Source of the DNA: Salinicola avicenniae
Lineage (GTDB): Bacteria > Pseudomonadota > Gammaproteobacteria > Pseudomonadales > Halomonadaceae
Length of the DNA: 64,000 bases
Direction: 5' to 3'
Assembly: GCF_023736115.1 (NCBI RefSeq)
Contig: NZ_JAKQZC010000001.1
Location: 682,001-746,000, forward strand
Positions within the stretch are counted from its first letter, which is position 1; each line of letters starts with the position of its first letter. Below the pieces are notes generated by a model. It searched no databases, had not been told where the DNA came from, and saw only the letters and a program-made list of their open reading frames with translations. The position numbers and the translations under genes are program-made. Positions 8,749 through 18,215 of the stretch are shown here, in pieces.

Positions 8749-10155
8749 ATGTCTGAGAAAACCCTCGCCCTTATTGAGGAACACGACGTCAAGTGGGTAG
8801 ACCTGCGCTTTACCGATACCAAGGGCAAGGAGCAGCACGTCACGATCCCGGCCAGCGCCGTCGATACAGAGTTCTTTGAAGATGGTCAGATGTTCGACGG
8901 TTCTTCGATCGAAGGCTGGAAGGGCATCAACGAATCCGACATGATCCTGCGTCCGGAAGATGGCACCGCCTTCCTCGACCCGTTCACCGAAGACGCCACT
9001 CTGATCCTGCGCTGCGACATCATCGAGCCTTCCACCATGCAGGGCTACGAGCGCGATCCGCGTTCCATCGCCAAGCGTGCCGAGGCCTACCTGAACAGCA
9101 CCGGCCTGGGTGACACCGCCTTCTTCGGTCCGGAGCCCGAGTTCTTCATCTTCGACGAAGTCCACTTCAAGTCCGACATCGAAGGCTCGATGTACAAGAT
9201 CTCTTCCGAGGAAGGGGCCTGGGCGACCGATCGTCAGTTCGAAGGTGGCAACTTGGCGCACCGTCCGCGCGTCAAGGGTGGCTACTTCCCGGTACCGCCG
9301 GTCGACAGCTTCCACGACATCCGTAGCGCAATGTGCAACACGCTGCAGGCGATCGGCCAGGGCGTCGAAGTGCATCACCACGAAGTGGCGAACGCAGGCC
9401 AGAACGAGATCGGCGTCAAGTTCAACACGCTGGTCAAGAAGGCCGACGAAGTTCAGGAGATGAAGTACGTCATCCACAACGTCGCCCACGCCTACGGCAA
9501 GACCGCGACCTTCATGCCCAAGCCGCTGGTTGGCGATAACGGTTCCGGCATGCACGTCCACCAGTCCTTCTGGAAAGACGGTACCAACCAGTTCGCGGGC
9601 GACGAGTACGCGGGCCTGTCGGAGATGGCGCTCTACTACATCGGCGGCATCATCAAGCATGCGCGTGCCCTGAACGCCTTCACCAACGCCTCGACCAACT
9701 CGTACAAGCGTCTGGTCCCGGGCTTCGAAGCCCCGGTCATGCTCGCCTACAGCGCGCGTAACCGTTCCGCTTCCATCCGTATCCCGTACACCGCCAGCCC
9801 GAAAGGCAAGCGTGTCGAGGCGCGTTTCCCCGACCCGACGGCCAACCCGTACCTGGCCTTCGCGGCGATGCTGATGGCCGGTATCGACGGCATCAAGAAC
9901 AAGATTCATCCTGGCGACGCCATGGACAAGAATCTATACGACCTGCCGCCGGAAGAAGGCAAGAAGATCCCGACGGTCGCCAACAGCCTGGATCAGGCGC
10001 TGGAAGCGCTCGACGCCGATCGTGCCTTCCTGACCGAAGGCGGTGTCTTCACCGACAGCATGATCGATGCCTATATCGAGCTGAAGGGTGAAGACGTCGA
10101 GCGCCTGCGTCTGGCTACGCATCCGGTCGAGTTCGAGCTGTACTACAGCGTCTGA
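8749..10155 (+). CDS. glnA: Type I glutamine synthetase
   Basis: A 468-residue enzyme, the normal length for GSI-beta, which makes glutamine from glutamate, ammonia and ATP. Visible signatures are [24 protein letters not shown], the [19 protein letters not shown] loop and [10 protein letters not shown]. The adenylylation Tyr is residue 397 in [10 protein letters not shown], so activity should be controlled by GlnE. The start at 8749 gives [18 protein letters not shown] and has GTGGAGG upstream; an upstream in-frame ATG extends past the family N-terminus. It is followed by its own terminator and then the DUF4124 gene and ntrBC. Confidence 0.98.
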   Translation: MSEKTLALIEEHDVKWVDLRFTDTKGKEQHVTIPASAVDTEFFEDGQMFDGSSIEGWKGINESDMILRPEDGTAFLDPFTEDATLILRCDIIEPSTMQGYERDPRSIAKRAEAYLNSTGLGDTAFFGPEPEFFIFDEVHFKSDIEGSMYKISSEEGAWATDRQFEGGNLAHRPRVKGGYFPVPPVDSFHDIRSAMCNTLQAIGQGVEVHHHEVANAGQNEIGVKFNTLVKKADEVQEMKYVIHNVAHAYGKTATFMPKPLVGDNGSGMHVHQSFWKDGTNQFAGDEYAGLSEMALYYIGGIIKHARALNAFTNASTNSYKRLVPGFEAPVMLAYSARNRSASIRIPYTASPKGKRVEARFPDPTANPYLAFAAMLMAGIDGIKNKIHPGDAMDKNLYDLPPEEGKKIPTVANSLDQALEALDADRAFLTEGGVFTDSMIDAYIELKGEDVERLRLATHPVEFELYYSV

Positions 10156-10193
10156 GCGCGGCAGCCTTGCGGCATGCCCGCGGGATCGGAACG

Positions 10194-10223
10194 AAAAGCC
10201 CCACCCTCGGTGGGGCTTTTTTT
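10194..10223 (+). terminator. glnA terminator
   Basis: A 12-bp stem, AAAAGCCCCACC (10194-10205) with 10209-10220, closes a CTC loop and runs into seven T residues. It starts 39 bp after the glnA stop. Confidence 0.93.
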
Positions 10224-10366
10224 ATGCCGGATTCGTGTCCCGCTCATCGGCGTGGTGTCTCGTCCGGCCGAGTCTCGTCCGGGGTTTATGCGGCGAGCGC
10301 GGGGCAATTGTCGGACGGTCGGGTCGATATCGACCCGGCATCGGAATCATTAGGGAGCGTGGGGTC

Positions 10367-10951
10367 ATGCCGGGGATAAACGGACTGAAGGGGATGGGTG
10401 GGCGGTGGGGCTGGTTGTTGATGGGTGCCTTGCTGGTGGCGGCGCCGTCGATGGCTGCGCCGGTCTATCGCCACGTCGACGGCGATGGCAACGTGGTCTA
10501 TAGCGACGAACCGGGCGCGGGCCGAGAGGTGCCGCTGCAACCGATTACCGTGGTTGACCCGGCACAAGGTATGGATCGCGAGACCGTTGCCCCCCGTACC
10601 GAAACGCGCGAAGGCGACGCCGCCCGCTACACCCGCTTCGAGATCGCCGAACCCGGTGATGGTGAAACGCTGCCAACCGGTCGGGCAGGCAACGTGCAGG
10701 TACGACTCGAGATCGAGCCGCCGTTGCAGCCGGGCGACCGCGTGCAGCTGCGCGTCGACGGCGAGGTCCGCCAGTCGCCCATGCGCGCCAGTGTCTTTGC
10801 ACTCAACCAGCTGGCGCGTGGCGAGCATCGACTCCAGGCCGAGTTGGTGGGGGGGGGAGGCGAGGTTCGCCTGGCCAGCGCGCCGGTGACGCTGTATGTC
10901 CAGCGGGCCAGCGTCAACCTGCCGGCCAACCCCAACAATCCCAATCATTAA
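10367..10951 (+). CDS. DUF4124 domain-containing secreted protein
   Basis: A 194-residue protein with an N-terminal signal peptide (hydrophobic stretch to about residue 30, ending SMAA). A DUF4124 domain with the typical YRHVDGDGNVVYSDEP follows, then a beta-rich C-terminal part (EIAEPGDGETLP, then VQVRLEIEPPLQPGDRVQL). A gene of this family often sits between glnA and ntrB in gammaproteobacteria; its role is unknown and probably periplasmic. The start is at 10367, with GGGAG upstream. A run of nine G residues (10849-10857) lies inside the coding region at about codons 161-164 and could make it prone to frameshift. Confidence 0.8.
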   Translation: MPGINGLKGMGGRWGWLLMGALLVAAPSMAAPVYRHVDGDGNVVYSDEPGAGREVPLQPITVVDPAQGMDRETVAPRTETREGDAARYTRFEIAEPGDGETLPTGRAGNVQVRLEIEPPLQPGDRVQLRVDGEVRQSPMRASVFALNQLARGEHRLQAELVGGGGEVRLASAPVTLYVQRASVNLPANPNNPNH

Positions 10952-10968
10952 GCATGAGTTTCTTCTTA

Positions 10969-10985
10969 TGCGCTATTTTGGTGCA
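10969..10985 (+). promoter_or_regulatory. NtrC-like site upstream of ntrB
   Basis: TGCGCTATTTTGGTGCA matches 11 of 13 defined positions of TGCACC-N4-TGGTGCA. It lies about 100 bp before the ntrB start, where enteric bacteria have an NtrC site that represses the glnL promoter. It suggests autoregulation of ntrBC. Confidence 0.7.
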
Positions 10986-11081
10986 TTAGAGGGCTCTCGT
11001 TGATGCCGCGCTCCCGTCGATGTGCGAATTCGGGGAGTGGCGCGGTTCTTGCACTGTATAGGTACATGCTGGATCACCACG

Positions 11082-12137
11082 ATGGAACAACGTATGTATC
11101 AACGCTTGCTGGAGCACCTGACGACGGCCGTTGTGCTGCTCGACGACCGCTTGCGCGTGCGCTGGCTAAATCCGGCGGCGGAGGCGCTTCTGGCGGCCAG
11201 TCGGCCCCGCGTCGTGGGGCAGTGGCTGGAGTGTCTCGAAGGTGAAGGGGGGGCGATCCGGCAGGTGCTCGAGAAGGCCATGCAGGAGTTCCACCCCTAT
11301 ACCCAGCGGGAGGCGGCACTGGTGCTGGCGGTCGGCGAGCCGATCACGGTGGACTTCACCGCCACGCCGATGACCAGTCGCGAGCTGCTGGTGGAGATCG
11401 AGCCGCGCGATCGGCTTCTGCGCATCTCGCGCGAGGAGGCCCTGATCGCCCGCCAGGAAACGGTCAAGGTGCTGATGCGCGGGCTGGCGCACGAGGTCAA
11501 GAATCCGCTTGGCGGCATTCGTGGCGCGGCCCAGCTGCTGGAGCGCGATTTGCCGGACCCGCAGTTGACCGAGTTCACCCGGATCATCGTCGAGGAGGCC
11601 GACCGGTTGCGCGATCTGGTCGACCGCATGCTGGGGCCGAACACGCTGGTCCACCACGAGCCGCTCAACGTGCACAAGGTGCTGGAACGTGTGCGCGCGT
11701 TACTCGAGGTGGAGCACCAGCATCTCACCTTCGAGCGTGACTACGACCCCAGCGTGCCGGACCTGATCGGCGACGAGGCACAGTTGATCCAGGCGGTGCT
11801 GAATATCGCCCGCAACGCGGTGCAGGCGATGGAGGAATTCGGCACGCCGGCGCCGCGCCTGTTGTTGCGCACCCGGGTCCGGCGGCAGTTCACGCTCGGG
11901 GCCGAGCGTCATCGACTGGTGTGCGAGGTGGCCGTGATCGATAACGGCCCGGGTATTCCCGAGCATATCCGCGAGACGCTGTTTTTCCCCATGGTCTCCG
12001 GCCGCGCCGAGGGCAGCGGGCTGGGGCTATCGATCGCGCAGTCGATCCTGCACCAGCATCAGGGTCTGATCGAGTGCGAGTCGCAGCCCGGGGCCACCGA
12101 GTTTCGCCTGCTGATCCCGTTCGAGGCGCCGCAGTGA
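11082..12137 (+). CDS. glnL: Nitrogen regulation sensor histidine kinase NtrB (GlnL)
   Basis: A cytoplasmic two-component kinase/phosphatase of about 351 residues. An N-terminal PAS-like domain (TTAVVLLDDRLRVRWLNPAAE) is followed by the H-box GLAHEVKNPLGGIRGAAQLL with His137. An HATPase domain shows N-box NIARNAVQAM, G1 DNGPGIP and G2 GSGLGLSIAQSI. Length and the soluble architecture fit NtrB, which reads PII and controls NtrC. The start is uncertain between ATG 11082 and ATG 11094, as neither has a strong ribosome site; the frame upstream is not NtrB-like. Confidence 0.95.
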   Translation: MEQRMYQRLLEHLTTAVVLLDDRLRVRWLNPAAEALLAASRPRVVGQWLECLEGEGGAIRQVLEKAMQEFHPYTQREAALVLAVGEPITVDFTATPMTSRELLVEIEPRDRLLRISREEALIARQETVKVLMRGLAHEVKNPLGGIRGAAQLLERDLPDPQLTEFTRIIVEEADRLRDLVDRMLGPNTLVHHEPLNVHKVLERVRALLEVEHQHLTFERDYDPSVPDLIGDEAQLIQAVLNIARNAVQAMEEFGTPAPRLLLRTRVRRQFTLGAERHRLVCEVAVIDNGPGIPEHIRETLFFPMVSGRAEGSGLGLSIAQSILHQHQGLIECESQPGATEFRLLIPFEAPQ

Positions 12138-12226
12138 GACCGACCGAACACCAGGCCGCGTGACGGTGCGGCTTGTGATACCCAAGTCGCCGAGCACGCG
12201 ATTCACCGTTCTGCTGGAGGAGTGTC

Positions 12227-13636
12227 ATGACTGATGTCGCTCGTATCGTGATCGTCGATGACGACCGTGCGATCCGCTGGGTGCTGGAACGGGCACTGGC
12301 GCAACCCGACCTCGAGGTACAGTCCTTCGAGCGGGCCGATGTCGCGCTGGAGACGATCGAGCGCCATCCGCCCGACGTGCTGCTGACCGACATCCGCATG
12401 CCGGGGCTGGATGGCCTCGATCTGATGGCCAAGGTCCGCGAGAAGCATCCGGATCTACCGGTGATCGTGATGACCGCGCATTCGGACCTCGACAGCGCCG
12501 TGGCCTCCTATCAGGGCGGCGCCTTCGAATACCTGCCCAAACCGTTCGATGTCGACGATGCGCTGGCGCTGGTTCGCCGTGGCGTGGCGCACGCCCGCGA
12601 GCGCCGCTCGCCGGCGGCGATGCCGGAAGGGCTCTCCGCCGAGATCATCGGTGAGGCCCCGGCGATGCAGGAGGTCTTCCGCGCCATTGGCCGGCTGTCG
12701 CAGTCGCATATCACGGTACTGATCAACGGCGAATCGGGGACCGGCAAGGAGCGGGTCGCCCAGGCATTGCACCAGCATAGCCCGCGCGCCGGTCATCCCT
12801 TCATTGCGCTAAACATGGCGGCGATTCCCAAGGACCTGATGGAGTCTGAGCTGTTCGGGCACGAGAAGGGCGCGTTCACCGGCGCCGCGGCGCAGCGTCG
12901 TGGCCGTTTCGAGCAGGCCGACGGCGGTACGCTATTCCTTGACGAGATCGGCGACATGCCGGCGGATACCCAGACCCGACTGTTACGGGTACTGGCGGAC
13001 GGCGAGTTCTATCGGGTTGGCGGTCATACCCCGGTGAAGGTGGACGTGCGCATCATCGCCGCCACGCACCAGAACCTGGAGCAGCTGGTCACCGACGGCC
13101 GCTTCCGCGAGGATCTTTTCCATCGCCTGAACGTGATCCGCGTGCATCTGCCACGGCTCTCCGAGCGGCGCGAGGATATCCCGCGGCTGGCGCAGCACTT
13201 TCTGGCCGAGGCGGCCAAGGAGCTCTCCACCGAGCCCAAGGTGCTGACCCAGGAAGCCGAGGCGCATCTGACGCGGCTGCCATGGCCCGGCAACGTGCGC
13301 CAGCTCGAGAACACCTGCCGCTGGCTGACGGTAATGGCTTCCGGGCGTGAAGTGCTGGTCGACGACCTGCCGCCGGAGCTGCGCGAGCTGGCGGGCACCG
13401 AAACCAGCAGCGGCGACTGGCGCAACGCCTTCCGTGAATGGGCCGACCGCGCGCTCGCCTCCGGGCATACGCATCTACTGGAAGAGGCGGTGCCCGATTT
13501 CGAGCGCATCCTGATCGAGACGGCGCTGAAGCACACCGGCGGGCGCAAGGGCGAAGCCGCCGAGCTGCTCGGCTGGGGCCGCAACACCCTGACGCGCAAG
13601 CTGAAGGTGCTGCTGCCGGCGCTGGCCGACGACTGA
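12227..13636 (+). CDS. glnG: Nitrogen regulation response regulator NtrC (GlnG)
   Basis: A 469-residue sigma-54 activator. The receiver domain has acidic residues at 11-13 and phospho-acceptor Asp55 ([12 protein letters not shown]). The AAA+ domain has Walker A GESGTGKE, the sigma-54 contact loop GAFTGA and Walker [13 protein letters not shown]. The C-terminal Fis-type helix-turn-helix reads [31 protein letters not shown] lies just before the ATG. It follows ntrB by 89 bp and should act on the NtrC-like sites upstream of glnA and ntrB. Confidence 0.97.
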   Translation: MTDVARIVIVDDDRAIRWVLERALAQPDLEVQSFERADVALETIERHPPDVLLTDIRMPGLDGLDLMAKVREKHPDLPVIVMTAHSDLDSAVASYQGGAFEYLPKPFDVDDALALVRRGVAHARERRSPAAMPEGLSAEIIGEAPAMQEVFRAIGRLSQSHITVLINGESGTGKERVAQALHQHSPRAGHPFIALNMAAIPKDLMESELFGHEKGAFTGAAAQRRGRFEQADGGTLFLDEIGDMPADTQTRLLRVLADGEFYRVGGHTPVKVDVRIIAATHQNLEQLVTDGRFREDLFHRLNVIRVHLPRLSERREDIPRLAQHFLAEAAKELSTEPKVLTQEAEAHLTRLPWPGNVRQLENTCRWLTVMASGREVLVDDLPPELRELAGTETSSGDWRNAFREWADRALASGHTHLLEEAVPDFERILIETALKHTGGRKGEAAELLGWGRNTLTRKLKVLLPALADD

Positions 13637-13703
13637 ACTTGTCGATTCCGGTCGCGGTCACACCCCTTAACTTGAATTAAGGAAAGCGGCTAGGCTGACA
13701 AGT

Positions 13704-13727
13704 GACGCCCGGACCGGTCCGGGCGTC
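13704..13727. repeat. Perfect 24-bp palindrome downstream of ntrC
   Basis: GACGCCCGGACC followed directly by its reverse complement. It lies 67 bp past the ntrC stop and 69 bp before the alpha-glucosidase start. It has no T tract, so it is a weak terminator at best or a protein-binding palindrome. Confidence 0.55.
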
Positions 13728-13796
13728 GTCGTCTGCGCGCGGCGAGGGGAGGCTAGCGCGCCGACACCGTGATCCAGTGACCAATGTGGGGAGACT

Positions 13797-15539
13797 ATGC
13801 CCGACAAGACCCAGTGGTGGCGCGGCAGCGTCATCTATCAGATCTATCCGCGAAGCTTCATGGACGCCCGGGGCGACGGCATCGGCGATCTCCCCGGCAT
13901 CACCTCGAAACTCGACTACGTCGCCGAACTGGGCGTCGATGCCATCTGGATTTCGCCGTTCTTTCCGTCCCCGATGAAAGATTTCGGCTACGACGTGACC
14001 GACTACCGCGGTGTCGATCCGATGTTCGGCTCGTTTCAGGATTTTCAGGCGCTGCTCGAGCGGGCTCATGAGCTGGGGCTGAAGGTGATCATCGATCTGG
14101 TGCTGAGCCATACGTCGGATCAGCACCACTGGTTCCTCCAGAGCCGCAGCTCGCGGGAGAACCAGAAGTCGGACTGGTATGTGTGGGCCGATCCCAAGCC
14201 GGATGGCACGGCCCCCAACAACTGGCTGTCGTTCTTCAGCGGCAGCGCCTGGACCTTCGACAGCCGGCGCCGGCAGTACTATCTGCACAATTTTCTGTCG
14301 TGCCAGCCGGATCTCAATTTCCACAATCCGGCGGTGCGCCGCGCCCAGCTCGAGAACGCCCGTTTCTGGCTCGATCTGGGCGTCGACGGCTTCCGTCTGG
14401 ATACTTCCAATTTCTATTTCCACAGTCTGGCGCTGCAGGACAATCCGGCGCTCGGCAGCGGTGAGCTGAAGACACCCAGCGTGCCTGCGTCGAATCCCTA
14501 CTCGATGCAGCGCCACCAGTTCGATATCAGCCAGCCCGAGAACCTCGGCTTCTTGAGCGAGCTGCGCGCGTTGATGGACGAGTATCCCGGTACCGTGACG
14601 GTGGGCGAGATCTCCGACGACAAGCCGCTGGAGCGGATGGTCGAGTACACCATCGGCAATGATCGTCTGCACATGGCCTACACTTTCGATCTATTCGACG
14701 CCCGTTTCGAGGCCAGCCAGCTGCGCGACATCATCGAGCATTTCCAGTACTACGCCGGCGACGCCTGGCCGTGCTGGGCGCTTTCCAATCACGATGTCAT
14801 GCGGGTGGTGTCGCGCTGGGCGAGTCACGAGCATCTCGAGCATCAGGGGCCGCTGGTCGCGCGCGTGGCGATGGTCATGCTCTGCTCGCTCTATGGCAGC
14901 ATCTGCCTCTATCAGGGCGAGGAGCTGGGGTTGCCGGAGGCCGACGTGCCCTACGAGCGGCTGGTCGACCCCTATGGGCTGGCGTTGTGGCCGGAGTACA
15001 AGGGGCGTGATGGCTGCCGCACGCCGATGCCGTGGAGCGACGGAGAGCGCGGCGGCTTTTCGACGCGCGAGCCCTGGCTGCCGGTGGACGTCCACCATCG
15101 CCGGCTCTGCGTCGACCGCCAGCAGGACGACGCGGAGAGCCCCCTCAACGTGACGCGGGAATTCCTGCGCTGGCGCAAGACCCAGTCGGCGATGGTCGAC
15201 GGGACGCTGATTCTCGGCGACTTCGACGATGACCTGCTGGGCTGGCTGCGGGTCTCCCGCGATCAGGCGATTCTGGCAGTCTTCAACCTGACGGATGCCA
15301 CGCGATCGACCAGCCTGCCGACGGGGGCCGGGCAGATCGTCTACCGTCACGGCTTCACCGCGCAGCTGCGCGAGGGGTGGCTGACCCTGCCGCCGTTTCA
15401 GGCGGCCTTCATCCATGTCGACCGTGACAGCATCGACCCTCAGGCGCTGATCGAGCAGGAGCCCGATCCCGAGCGCAAGGGTTTCCTCAGCAGGCTACTG
15501 GGGTCGTTGATCGGCCACGACGACCAGGAGCCGCGCTGA
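13797..15539 (+). CDS. GH13 alpha-glucosidase (Halomonas HaG-like)
   Basis: A 580-residue cytoplasmic glycoside hydrolase family 13 enzyme. The conserved regions are DLVLSHTSDQH (about 100-110), GVDGFRLDTSNF with nucleophile Asp202, VTVGEIS with acid/base Glu271, and SNHD with Asp333. These positions equal those of the Halomonas sp. H11 alpha-glucosidase, and Thr203 after the nucleophile is also the same. The sequences WWRGSVIYQIYPRSF and FGYDVTDYRGVDPMFG are near-identical to that enzyme. It should release glucose from maltose, sucrose or other short alpha-glucosides. It is monocistronic, with no sugar transporter beside it. The C-terminal tail is about 40 residues longer than HaG. Confidence 0.93.
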   Translation: MPDKTQWWRGSVIYQIYPRSFMDARGDGIGDLPGITSKLDYVAELGVDAIWISPFFPSPMKDFGYDVTDYRGVDPMFGSFQDFQALLERAHELGLKVIIDLVLSHTSDQHHWFLQSRSSRENQKSDWYVWADPKPDGTAPNNWLSFFSGSAWTFDSRRRQYYLHNFLSCQPDLNFHNPAVRRAQLENARFWLDLGVDGFRLDTSNFYFHSLALQDNPALGSGELKTPSVPASNPYSMQRHQFDISQPENLGFLSELRALMDEYPGTVTVGEISDDKPLERMVEYTIGNDRLHMAYTFDLFDARFEASQLRDIIEHFQYYAGDAWPCWALSNHDVMRVVSRWASHEHLEHQGPLVARVAMVMLCSLYGSICLYQGEELGLPEADVPYERLVDPYGLALWPEYKGRDGCRTPMPWSDGERGGFSTREPWLPVDVHHRRLCVDRQQDDAESPLNVTREFLRWRKTQSAMVDGTLILGDFDDDLLGWLRVSRDQAILAVFNLTDATRSTSLPTGAGQIVYRHGFTAQLREGWLTLPPFQAAFIHVDRDSIDPQALIEQEPDPERKGFLSRLLGSLIGHDDQEPR

Positions 15540-15550
15540 CCGGCGCGTGG

Positions 15551-15582
15551 GCGAACGGGCGGCTGAGTCGCCGCCCGTTCGC
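15551..15582. terminator. Hairpin between the convergent alpha-glucosidase and MetE-like genes
   Basis: A perfect 13-bp stem, GCGAACGGGCGGC (15551-15563) with 15570-15582, closes a TGAGTC loop. It lies between two convergent genes. No T run is present on either side, so efficiency is uncertain. Confidence 0.6.
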
Positions 15583-15611
15583 TGGCGTCGGCATTGTGGC
15601 CGATCGCGGGA

Positions 15612-16724
15612 TCAGCCCTGCGGCCAGTAATCGGCGGCGATGTCGCGCACCAGGCGGATCTTCTCCCACTGCGCCTGCTCGGCCAGATTGTTGCCTTCCT
15701 CGGTCGAGGCAAACCCGCACTGGGGGCTCAGGCAGAGCTGCGACTTGTCGACGAACTGCGTGGCCTCGTCGAGCCGCGCACGCACGGCGACCGGGTCCTC
15801 GAGCTCGCCGACCTTGGTGGTCACCAGCCCCAGCACCGCCTGCTGATGCCCTTCGGGAATATGGCGCAACGGGTCGAAGCTGCCGGCGCGGTCGCTGTCG
15901 TACTCCAGGAACCAGGCATCGACGCCAACCTTGCCGAACAGCGTCTCCGCGACCGGTTCGTAACCGCCTTCGCTGATCCAGGTCGAGCGGAAGTTGCCAC
16001 GGCAGACATGCAGGCCGACATGAAGATCGTCGGGTTTGTCGGCCAAGGCGTGGTTGAGCATGTCGGCGTAGATCGCCTGCAGCTGATCGGGATCGTCGCC
16101 GCGATCGCGCGCCGCCTGCAGCTCCTTCTCCGAGCAGAGATAGGCCCAGACGGTGTCGTCGAGCTGCAGATAGCGGCAGCCGGCGTCGTAGAAAGCGCGA
16201 ACGGCGTCGCGATAGGCATCGGCGGTGTCGGCGAAGAAGGCGTCCAGTGTCGGATAGACGCTGCTGTCGATCTTCTTGCGGCCCCCGCGGAAGTGCAGCA
16301 CGCTGGGGCTGGGAATCGTCATCTTGGGTGTCACGTGGGTGACCCCGGCCAGATAGCGGAAATGCTCGAGCATCGGATGCGCCGGGTTGAAGGCGACCTT
16401 GCCATCGACGCGAATCTGCTTGTTGCCGGTCTGCACGCCCTGGAACTGAATGCCCTGATCGCCGAAGAAGCCGGTGACGCCCTCGAGCTGCTCGAGAAAA
16501 TCGAAGTGCCACCAGGCGCGCCGGAACTCGCCGTCGGTGACGACCTCGAGGCCGTTCGCTTCCTGCTGCTCGACCACGCGACGGATCTCCTGATCCTCGA
16601 CCGCCTTCAAGCTGGCGGCGTCGATCTCGCCCTGCTGGAAGCGCGCGCGGGCTTCCTTCAGTGCCTGAGGGCGCAGGAAGCTGCCGACGATATCAGCTCG
16701 GAATGGGGGATGCGTTTGTGACAT
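15612..16724 (-). CDS. MetE C-terminal-like cobalamin-independent methyltransferase (YxjG/YxjH type)
   Basis: A 370-residue protein related to the catalytic half of B12-independent methionine synthase. The zinc ligands are visible: His239 and Cys241 in HVGLHVCRGN, Glu274 in WFLEYDS and Cys336 in LSPQCGF. The N-terminal half of full MetE is absent, as in the YxjG/YxjH group. It probably moves a methyl group to homocysteine or another thiol; the methyl donor is not known. The start at 16724 has CAGGAG upstream and gives MSQTHPPFRADIVGSFLRP, the typical N-terminus. Confidence 0.85.
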   Translation of the reverse strand: MSQTHPPFRADIVGSFLRPQALKEARARFQQGEIDAASLKAVEDQEIRRVVEQQEANGLEVVTDGEFRRAWWHFDFLEQLEGVTGFFGDQGIQFQGVQTGNKQIRVDGKVAFNPAHPMLEHFRYLAGVTHVTPKMTIPSPSVLHFRGGRKKIDSSVYPTLDAFFADTADAYRDAVRAFYDAGCRYLQLDDTVWAYLCSEKELQAARDRGDDPDQLQAIYADMLNHALADKPDDLHVGLHVCRGNFRSTWISEGGYEPVAETLFGKVGVDAWFLEYDSDRAGSFDPLRHIPEGHQQAVLGLVTTKVGELEDPVAVRARLDEATQFVDKSQLCLSPQCGFASTEEGNNLAEQAQWEKIRLVRDIAADYWPQG

Positions 16725-17171
16725 AAGATGATCTCCTGAAATTCGGGTAGCCGGCCAGTAAGCGAGGCGAGTGCCGTCACGGCACGGAATGGCCTGTCGA
16801 GCGTCGACGGGATTCGGATCGTATGCCGCAATTCGAGCCGATGACATCCGCGTTTTCGCCGAGGTTACGCGCTTTTCCCTCTTCGAGGCCGCGCCGGTGA
16901 CGAAATCCTAGGGCGCTAATGATGCGGCTTTCCCGTGGCCGCCACCAGTGAAGGCGGCTCAAGGTCGACATGCAGCAGCTTCACGTTGTAGGGCGCCAGC
17001 ATGGCCGTGAGGAATCGCTCCCTCCCACTTTAGTGGTAGGATGTTCGGCCGCGCCGAGGCATTCATCGTGACCTTTACCGGCCATCGGCGGGCGTACCCC
17101 ACACCGCCGAGGGCCGCATCGCCGTACTTCGCGAGCGCGAGCCGGGCGGGCGAGAACGACAGGAGATTTTC
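16725..17171. other. Gene-free divergent region between the MetE-like gene and the oxaloacetate decarboxylase gene
   Basis: 447 bp between divergent starts. I see no convincing gene, riboswitch or clear sigma-70 promoter. The only structure is a small inverted repeat, CCACTTTAGTGG, near 17026-17037. Confidence 0.5.
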
Positions 17172-18035
17172 GTGACGACCCCATCGCAGCATGATCTACG
17201 CAACGCCTTTCGTGAACTGCTCGCCAGCGAGCAGTGCTACTACACCGCCTCGGTCTTCGATCCGATGTCGGCGCGCATCGCCGCCGATCTCGACTTCGAG
17301 GTCGGCATCCTCGGCGGCTCGGTCGCCTCCCTGCAGGTTTTGGCGGCCCCCGACTTCGCGCTCATTACGCTGAGCGAGTTCGTCGAGCAGGCGACGCGCA
17401 TCGGCCGTGTCGCCCGCTTGCCGGTGATCGCCGACGCCGACCACGGCTACGGCAACGCGCTCAACGTCATGCGTACCGTGACCGAACTCGAGCGGGCGGG
17501 CGTCGCGGCGCTGACCATCGAAGACACGCTGCTGCCGGCCCAGTACGGCCACAAGTCCACCGACCTCATCCCGGTCGAAGAGGGCGTCGGCAAGATGCGT
17601 GCGGCGCTGGAAGCGCGCATCGACCCGGCGCTGTCGATCGTCGCGCGGACCAACGCCGGTCAGCTCGACGACGACGCGGCCGTGGCGCGTATCCGGGCCT
17701 ATCAGGCTGCCGGCGTCGATGCTATCTGTCTGGTCGGCGTGCGCGACTTCGCTCATCTCGAAACGCTTGCCTCCGTGCTCACGGTGCCGCTGATGCTGGT
17801 CACCTACGATAACCCGGCGCTGCGCGACCGGGCGCGGCTGGCCGCGCTCGGCGTGCGTATCGTGGTCAACGGCCATGCAGCTTACTTCGCGGCGATCAAG
17901 GCAACCTACGACTGCCTGCGGGAACAGCGCGATATCGCCGCGCATGACCTCGATGCCTCGCAGCTCTCCACGCGCTACTCCACCCTCGAGGAGTATCGGA
18001 TCTGGGCGCGTGAGTATATGGATGTGAAAGAGTAG
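17172..18035 (+). CDS. Oxaloacetate decarboxylase of the PEP mutase/isocitrate lyase superfamily (PA4872 type)
   Basis: A 287-residue protein, the same length as P. aeruginosa PA4872, and nearly collinear with what is remembered of that sequence ([91 protein letters not shown]). Family members decarboxylate oxaloacetate to pyruvate using a divalent metal; the DADHGYG and ED motifs supply ligands. It acts in the cytoplasm. The start at 17172 has AGGAGATTTTC upstream. It is a single gene, followed by a degenerate repeat. Confidence 0.9.
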   Translation: MTTPSQHDLRNAFRELLASEQCYYTASVFDPMSARIAADLDFEVGILGGSVASLQVLAAPDFALITLSEFVEQATRIGRVARLPVIADADHGYGNALNVMRTVTELERAGVAALTIEDTLLPAQYGHKSTDLIPVEEGVGKMRAALEARIDPALSIVARTNAGQLDDDAAVARIRAYQAAGVDAICLVGVRDFAHLETLASVLTVPLMLVTYDNPALRDRARLAALGVRIVVNGHAAYFAAIKATYDCLREQRDIAAHDLDASQLSTRYSTLEEYRIWAREYMDVKE

Positions 18036-18092
18036 GTAGGGACGTCGATAGAGTCGGTAGAGACGTCAATGCGTCGATAGGGACGTGAAGCG
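18032..18092. repeat. Three degenerate 20-21-bp tandem repeats
   Basis: Three units of the form T(A/C)G(G/A)TAG(G/A)GACGT. The GACGT core occurs at 18041, 18062 and 18082. They start at the stop codon region of the preceding gene and run toward dgt. Confidence 0.65.
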
Positions 18093-18215
18093 ATCCACCA
18101 CCGCCTGCGAGCGTGGTGCAGGTCGTCAGGTCGGCGCGCCGCCTGCTTGACTCGTCGCGGGGACACGGCATGCTGTCCTGCTCGCAGCGCCGATGTTTTC
18201 TGACCGGAGAGCCCG

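Noticed and set aside
13704-13727. Rho-independent terminator of ntrC
   Set aside because: The palindrome is perfect but has no loop spacer and no T tract. It is kept only as a repeat of unknown role.
16725-17171. SAM-type riboswitch before the MetE-like gene
   Set aside because: None of the conserved blocks of known SAM aptamers could be found on the minus strand.
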